This document shows positions 54,203 to 58,694 of a DNA stretch of 58,694 nt, piece after piece. The notes beneath the pieces were generated by a model that was given only the letters and a program-made list of their open reading frames with translations, was not told the origin of the DNA and did no database searches. Source of the DNA: Amoebophrya sp. AT5.2 (lineage: Eukaryota; Sar; Dinophyceae; Syndiniales; Amoebophryaceae); the NCBI GenBank assembly GCA_005223375.1, contig RXOD01003812.1, positions 1 through 58,694 of the forward strand, read 5' to 3'. Both the position numbers and the translations under genes were made by a program. Each line of letters starts with the position of its first letter. Position 1 is the first letter of the stretch.

Positions 54203-54733
54203 TCAGCAACAGGGACCCGCTGGCGCTGGCATCGGTGGCGGCGTCGGTCGCGGCCTTCTTGGGACGGGACCGGGACCTCCGCCTCCAAAAAGCGCGAGAC
54301 CCACGCCGGTAGCACCAACAGCTGCAATTGTCCCTTTGATAACCTCGGGATTCGCCAAAGCGGGCGGGACTCCCCTCCTCTGAGTGGCAGCGGATGCGGA
54401 ACGGAGATTCTGCTTCTGTGTTTTGGTGTGCTCATGCGTTTTGGCTTTGCGCCTCCCCGTGGTACCGGCCACCTCGCTGTCCAAAAACGCCGCCGGAAGA
54501 TGATGCGGCTCCTTGTCCTCATCGTCCAGAGCAGGCGGAGCAGCACTGTCTGTGACTTCGACAAAGACACTCGGGTCCTCGTCACCGGCCGTCTGCCGGC
54601 GCCAACTCGAATCCGCCACAAGCTCTTGCTCTCCAGTAGCCCGAAATACAGCTTGCGTCGCCTGTCCTCCAGAGACGAGGTGAGAGGAGAAGATCATGGC
54701 GCGAAGATAACCCATTGTGTTGCTTATGACCAT
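54203..54733 (-). CDS. Small tandem-duplicated protein, copy 2 (putative C-terminal membrane segment)
   Basis: 176 aa, ATG at 54733 and TGA at 54203; paralogue of the gene at 52863-53405. Residues up to about 115 are nearly the same, apart from a 4-residue deletion early on (MGYLRAMIFSSHLVSGG). The last 60 residues differ strongly yet keep the same design: a small-residue hydrophobic segment (VIKGTIAAVGATGVGLALFG) and a Pro/Arg tail (GPGPVPRRPRPTPPPMPAPA). The frame stays open through all indels. Function unknown. Confidence 0.6.
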   Translation of the reverse strand: MVISNTMGYLRAMIFSSHLVSGGQATQAVFRATGEQELVADSSWRRQTAGDEDPSVFVEVTDSAAPPALDDEDKEPHHLPAAFLDSEVAGTTGRRKAKTHEHTKTQKQNLRSASAATQRRGVPPALANPEVIKGTIAAVGATGVGLALFGGGGPGPVPRRPRPTPPPMPAPAGPCC

Positions 54734-55415
54734 GAAAAGAAATAAACTGAAAGAATCTGGATCTGGATCTGATTCGCACTCTCAGTTTGAAGCTACTAAC
54801 TCACTTCTAGCGATAGGCAACGCGTTGAAGTTGTGGAAGGGAAAGGCATGCCCCCCCCTCATTCAATCTTAATCTTTTCGATACAACGGATGATGATGAA
54901 GGTAATGCTTTACCCGACGGAAATGTGTGTGCGTCGTGTGTGGATGATCCTCCCAACCGATGATTTTGTTTCCCCGCCCCAAACGAAAAAAAAAGAAGTA
55001 CAAATAAGTGTAGCAACGACCAACGCAAAACTAGGCGCCCCGGCCAGCATGGTGCTCCTGTTCCTCATGCGGGGCGAGCGGCCTCAAAAATCAGAAAGAG
55101 GCAGTTTTAAACCGATGGTGTCAGAAAGAGGCAGTTTTAAACCTTGAACTCTGCTGTATGCACGTCGAATGTCAATCGGATTACCACGAGATGCGACGCG
55201 GGAACAGGGACACCTTGAGCTTCCTCCGCAGCTGGGACCTGTTTTCTAGTGAGCCTGCCTAGTTCGGATTGCGAGTAAAACATCAGCCACCACATTCCTG
55301 CGAGTAAAAGAAACATGTAGTGAGAACGCGTGCAGCTTGGGAGCGGAGGACGCGATATTTTCCCAAGAGAAACTAGTACTTTTTTCTTAGACTCAGCTTC
55401 GCAGTATCAGTTGAT
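54734..55415. other. Intergenic with short repeat
   Basis: A 682-bp spacer: the 5' flank of copy 2, the end of the tandem unit near 55050, the 23-bp repeat pair, then about 270 bp with nothing recognisable before the stop of the large gene at 55416. Confidence 0.5.
55091..55143. repeat. Exact 23-bp direct repeat, two copies, period 30
   Basis: Copies at 55091-55113 and 55121-55143 both contain AGAAAGAGGCAGTTTTAAAC. They lie just beyond the outer end of the tandem unit. Confidence 0.9.
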
Positions 55416-58400
55416 TCACCACCAATATTTTTGCTCTTGTGACAGATGCGTTAAAGTGTCCTCCATGCGCACGATTCGCAGCTTCCCCGCGTAAAACGGA
55501 TTCAAGAGGATTCGCATCGCCGCATCATGACGCTTTTCGACGTCTGTCCAGAACTGCGGATACCATTCGCTCTGCAAGCCAGCCTTACTTGTCCACCTTT
55601 CCAGAACCTTGTCCAGACTCCTGCGTCCGCCCCCGGCCTCCTTCCCCGGACCCGTCAGACTTTTCGCCACCTCGTTCCGGACTTTTTCGCCAAGAGATAG
55701 CCCATTTTCCTTTTCCTCCACCGCTACCGTGACGTATCGCCAATGTTCCTCGCTGGCCGGTTGGTCGTTGGGAAAAAAAGTGGTTACGCCCAAGACCAGG
55801 ACGTCCTCCGCCCGCTGGCTCGGCGTCGTCGCGCCACCTTGCCGCTCCTTCGCGACGAGCAGGAAGGGGTCCACGTTCTGCGACCGCTTTTCAGGGTACG
55901 AAAGCAGGGCTTCCAGCGTAAATTTTAGATCAGTGACCGCGTTGAAGCCGATGGAGCGGATTTTTATCGGCCTACGAGCGTTTTCCCCCCGGACGTTTCC
56001 GGAAAACCTCTCCGCGAAAAGCAACTCGCCGCTGCGCGCTTCGAGCACGAAAGAGTGCTTTGATGCTGCTTTCCGATCCGCCGACAACCGCTCCGCCGCA
56101 TCCACGCACACGCGAGAAGCCAGATTCGCTATGGCGTCCGCTTTGTCGCTCTCCGGTATGCGGCCCCATCTCGGAGGAAGCGCAATCCGCGTTGCATACT
56201 TCGAGAATTGCTCAAGCTGCTGCCGTGGCCAAGGGGCGGCTCCACTGTACGCAAGCTTCAGAGTCGCTACCGGGCCCATTAGCCGGCTTTCCGCTGCGTT
56301 GCGCACGAGCTGGTTGCTGTTTCGCCCGCCCGCGACGAATAACTTGCGCATTTTTTGAAACAGCTCGCGCTCGGCTCTCACGTAGCTGGCGTAGTCATGC
56401 ATTTGGCGACGAGGAGTTGTGCTGGTGTCGTGGTCGATGTCAATAACCTCCTCCGCCCGGAGAATGTCCGGAGTTTGGGTGTTTGGGGCACTACCACTAA
56501 CACGTCCCGAAGCATGCCGAAGTCGCGCACCACTCTCCCCAGAAACCGATCCAGTTTCCTCCAGAAGTGCTCGCTCTGTCTCGGCCGCGAAGGCATTCGC
56601 GCGCGAGAGCCCCAAGCGTTCGAGGAAATGCGCGACCTGCTGCTTCGCAAAGGCCCACTCGTCCTCGACGCTCCAGCGGACGGGCGTTTCCGAATCCACC
56701 CTCCCGGCCTCGTGATTGAGTTTCAAGACCTCGAGCCGCTGCACTCCAAACAGCCGCGGAGTCTGCGTCAGGTACGGCGAGTCGTAGGACCGTTCCGCGT
56801 GAATGCCGGATAAAAACGGCGCATCGGAATCGGAATCGGAATCTGCTTCCCGCTCCAGTCCGGCCCCGAAGTATTCCTGGACCCATTTTTCCGCGCTGCC
56901 GAGGTACCAGCTGTGTGCCTCGTCCGTGACGCCGTACTGGTGCAGCAAAGACGGCGCCACTCTGTCCAACTGAAAGGTGTACTTCTGCCGCGTCGCCAGC
57001 GCCGCTGCCAGCTCCAACCGCGAGTCCACGACTGCCCTCACCCCGTCCTCTCCCTTCCGCAGCGCGGCCGTCGTCTCCTCGTCCAACCCCGAGTAGTCTT
57101 TGAAGTAACACGCCATCAAGTCCCGCAAACGCTGGTACGTCACGAAGCTGTTGTAGTTGTTCCGCAGAAAATGCCGCACCAGATCCGCCAGCCGCTCCGC
57201 CAACCGGTTCCGATGCTCGAGGTCTTGATTGCGAAAGGGATTCTTCAGGTAGAACAGCCCCAGCGTTCGTATCGGATGGACCGAAGTCTCCTCGCGGAGC
57301 GATTGCAGATACGAAAGCTCCCGCGCTTCCAGCGTTCTCTCGCGCCCACCTGGCTCCGCGGGTAATTCGAAATCGAGGGCGGGGAAAGAAAAAGATAGAG
57401 ATGCCACCGTTTCCCGGTGTCCAGACGCTCCAGGCCCGCCCGCTTGCTTTTGGCGGGGAATAGCCTCCGGCAGCTGCAGCAAGGAGGCCAGTAGCCACGG
57501 CGTAGACGGCGTCTCATCGATGGCCGGACGGCTGCGCATCAAAGTGCTTGGCTCCAAATGGCTTGCCAGCTTTTCGTACCGGTGCCACACGTTTTCCACA
57601 GGGTCGTCCCCGCGCAACTTCGTGGCAGCTTGCTGCGCCGTGTCGAACTTCTTCAACAGTTCCAGCAGTTGCTTCAGTTTTTGGCGCGATAATTCAGCTT
57701 CTGCTTCGTCCGTTCCCTGCTTCCGCGCTTCGATGACTTTCATCGCCACGTCTCGTTCGAAGGGAAGGGACTGGGGGGCGACTGGGGGGCAGTGATCGTC
57801 CCGGAGCTTCATGTGCCGTTTCACGTCTGTGGCGAGGAATCGAGCTGCCAGCTGCGTGCCACGCACGAGTCCGACGAAGTTCCACGCGTGTTTCCGGGTT
57901 GGGTCGGCGGTACTCTCGTCCGCAACTCCTCCAGTCGACGGAGTTTCTGCAGAAAGCGCCGCCAGCTGCTTCTCTAGCTCTCGCGCCGGAGCGAGGTCGT
58001 GCTCTCCTAGTCCTACTGAGTCGGCCTCTTCCGGACGCGTGGTTCTTTCTCCCCCCAGAATATACCGGTCTACGACCGCCTCCAGCAGCTCGAAGAACCG
58101 CGCCTGCAAAATCTGGATTGTTGGGACCGCCGACAGCCGCAATTCCCGTGCTACCCCCCGCGCGCCGGCCACCAGCTGCGCTCGTCGCGCGCCCTTCGCG
58201 TCCGCCACGAAGCCCACGCCCTGGCGCCGGAGCGCCTGGGCCACCGAGCCAAGGTTCAGGCCCACGGCCAGGACCGCTGCCTCCAGTTTGCTGGCCATGT
58301 TCTGCCGGACTGCCGCGGCCAATCCGGTGCGCCGGTGCTCCTCCTCGGTCGAGGCGTGCAAGTCCGCCAGCAAGGGGTCCAGCACGCTCTTTTCGAGCTC

Positions 58401-58694
58401 CCTGAGCTGCACCATCTCTTTTTTGCTCATCGTTTTCGGTTGTAAAAACTTAGAACTTTGACCAGTCGAACTCGTTCTCGTACCGTCGTGATTTGACGGA
58501 GAGATGGCGCGGAGCAGCGGCGCCGTGCGCAGCACGTCGCTCGACGGCGCAAAGTGCTTTAAAAGCCCCCGCTTCCGCGCAAAGCAGCGCGCCAGCTGCT
58601 TGAGCAAGTTGTGGTACGCCCCCTTGTTCCTCACGCGACTGAAGCCCAGGACGAAGTTTTCGAGCGCCTTCGCGAGCTCCTCCGTCGCGCGCAG
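55416..58694 (-). CDS. Large unknown protein, 5' end beyond the window
   Basis: Open frame of at least 1,092 aa that is still open at the last base of the window, so the start (and any earlier exons) lie outside. Stop TGA at 55416. Mostly helical and charged. The N-terminal visible part (EELAKALENFVLGFSRVRNK) resembles the repeat-like helices seen in FASTK/RAP-type or other organelle proteins, but I cannot confirm that. Later blocks include RLRDLMACYFKDYSGLDEET, LKLAYSGAAPWPRQQLEQFS and SFVLEARSGELLFAERFSGN, and the C-terminus ends LTHLSQEQKYWW. There is no nucleotide-binding or catalytic motif. Internal ATGs exist, but the frame above them is coding-like, so I do not use them as starts. Confidence 0.7.
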   Translation of the reverse strand: MRATEELAKALENFVLGFSRVRNKGAYHNLLKQLARCFARKRGLLKHFAPSSDVLRTAPLLRAISPSNHDGTRTSSTGQSSKFLQPKTMSKKEMVQLRELEKSVLDPLLADLHASTEEEHRRTGLAAAVRQNMASKLEAAVLAVGLNLGSVAQALRRQGVGFVADAKGARRAQLVAGARGVARELRLSAVPTIQILQARFFELLEAVVDRYILGGERTTRPEEADSVGLGEHDLAPARELEKQLAALSAETPSTGGVADESTADPTRKHAWNFVGLVRGTQLAARFLATDVKRHMKLRDDHCPPVAPQSLPFERDVAMKVIEARKQGTDEAEAELSRQKLKQLLELLKKFDTAQQAATKLRGDDPVENVWHRYEKLASHLEPSTLMRSRPAIDETPSTPWLLASLLQLPEAIPRQKQAGGPGASGHRETVASLSFSFPALDFELPAEPGGRERTLEARELSYLQSLREETSVHPIRTLGLFYLKNPFRNQDLEHRNRLAERLADLVRHFLRNNYNSFVTYQRLRDLMACYFKDYSGLDEETTAALRKGEDGVRAVVDSRLELAAALATRQKYTFQLDRVAPSLLHQYGVTDEAHSWYLGSAEKWVQEYFGAGLEREADSDSDSDAPFLSGIHAERSYDSPYLTQTPRLFGVQRLEVLKLNHEAGRVDSETPVRWSVEDEWAFAKQQVAHFLERLGLSRANAFAAETERALLEETGSVSGESGARLRHASGRVSGSAPNTQTPDILRAEEVIDIDHDTSTTPRRQMHDYASYVRAERELFQKMRKLFVAGGRNSNQLVRNAAESRLMGPVATLKLAYSGAAPWPRQQLEQFSKYATRIALPPRWGRIPESDKADAIANLASRVCVDAAERLSADRKAASKHSFVLEARSGELLFAERFSGNVRGENARRPIKIRSIGFNAVTDLKFTLEALLSYPEKRSQNVDPFLLVAKERQGGATTPSQRAEDVLVLGVTTFFPNDQPASEEHWRYVTVAVEEKENGLSLGEKVRNEVAKSLTGPGKEAGGGRRSLDKVLERWTSKAGLQSEWYPQFWTDVEKRHDAAMRILLNPFYAGKLRIVRMEDTLTHLSQEQKYWW

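Larger units (their letters stand above)
52394..55050. repeat. Tandem duplication, two units of about 1.33 kb
   Basis: Unit 1 runs from about 52394 to 53717 and unit 2 from about 53718 to 55050; matching points (CATTCAGGAG at 52401 and 53726) give a period of 1,325 bp. Each unit holds a noncoding flank and one minus-strand gene (52863-53405; 54203-54733). Similarity covers flanks and most of the coding part, with small indels. Exact ends are approximate. Confidence 0.9.

Noticed and set aside
1..58694. tRNA, rRNA, spliced-leader RNA or snRNA genes
   Set aside because: I scanned spacers by eye for T-arm-like sequence and the conserved dinoflagellate leader on both strands and saw none. A covariance-model search would be needed to be certain.

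Overview
Eukaryotic nuclear DNA, GC-rich and gene-dense. All 20 genes I can support lie on the minus strand, head to tail, with mostly 100-900 bp between them. About half are split by short introns (roughly 40-350 bp); others are single long exons. One-directional gene order, GTAC-type intron starts, many secreted or membrane proteins and a repeated EYYSAT module together suggest an alveolate of the dinoflagellate lineage. The compact spacing fits a small-genome syndinian (Amoebophrya-like) better than a core dinoflagellate. The lineage is an inference from architecture, not from a database match.

Layout in falling coordinates, which is the direction of transcription. 58.7-55.4 kb: a large unknown protein cut by the window edge. 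55.05-52.4 kb: a 1.33 kb unit duplicated in tandem, each copy holding a small gene. 52.2-47.0 kb: tubulin-folding cofactor D. 46.4-42.3 kb: a protein with three EYYSAT modules, then a GBP-like large GTPase ending in a CaaX box. 41.7-39.1 kb: a GT61-type glycosyltransferase. 38.2-36.1 kb: calcineurin A, rebuilt as six exons including its regulatory tail. 35.5-32.6 kb: a ShK-like/coiled-coil membrane protein. 32.2-28.5 kb: a secretory-pathway fucosyltransferase-like protein. 28.3-27.2 kb: a membrane-anchored unknown.

26.5-25.9 kb: a 109-aa Elongin-B-like ubiquitin-fold protein. 25.2-22.7 kb: SRP72 in six exons. 22.2-20.7 kb: a gene-poor stretch with a decayed endonuclease-like reading frame and 75-bp direct repeats. 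20.2-17.5 kb: a coiled-coil protein. 17.1-15.2 kb: an EF-hand protein. 14.4-13.4 kb: a multi-pass membrane protein. 12.8-7.1 kb: a single-exon ZRANB3-like SNF2 translocase with a C-terminal HNH nuclease. 6.8-5.1 kb: a secreted unknown. 4.5-2.8 kb: an SRSF1-like splicing factor. 1.9-0.7 kb: a coiled-coil protein with an N-terminal membrane segment.

The genes do not form one pathway. There is a loose secretory theme (SRP72, two glycosyltransferases, several signal-bearing proteins, a prenylated-type GTPase) and a calcium theme (calcineurin A, an EF-hand protein). Multi-exon genes were assembled by hand from reading frame, splice-site bases and family similarity. All junctions listed keep frame, but none is confirmed by transcripts.
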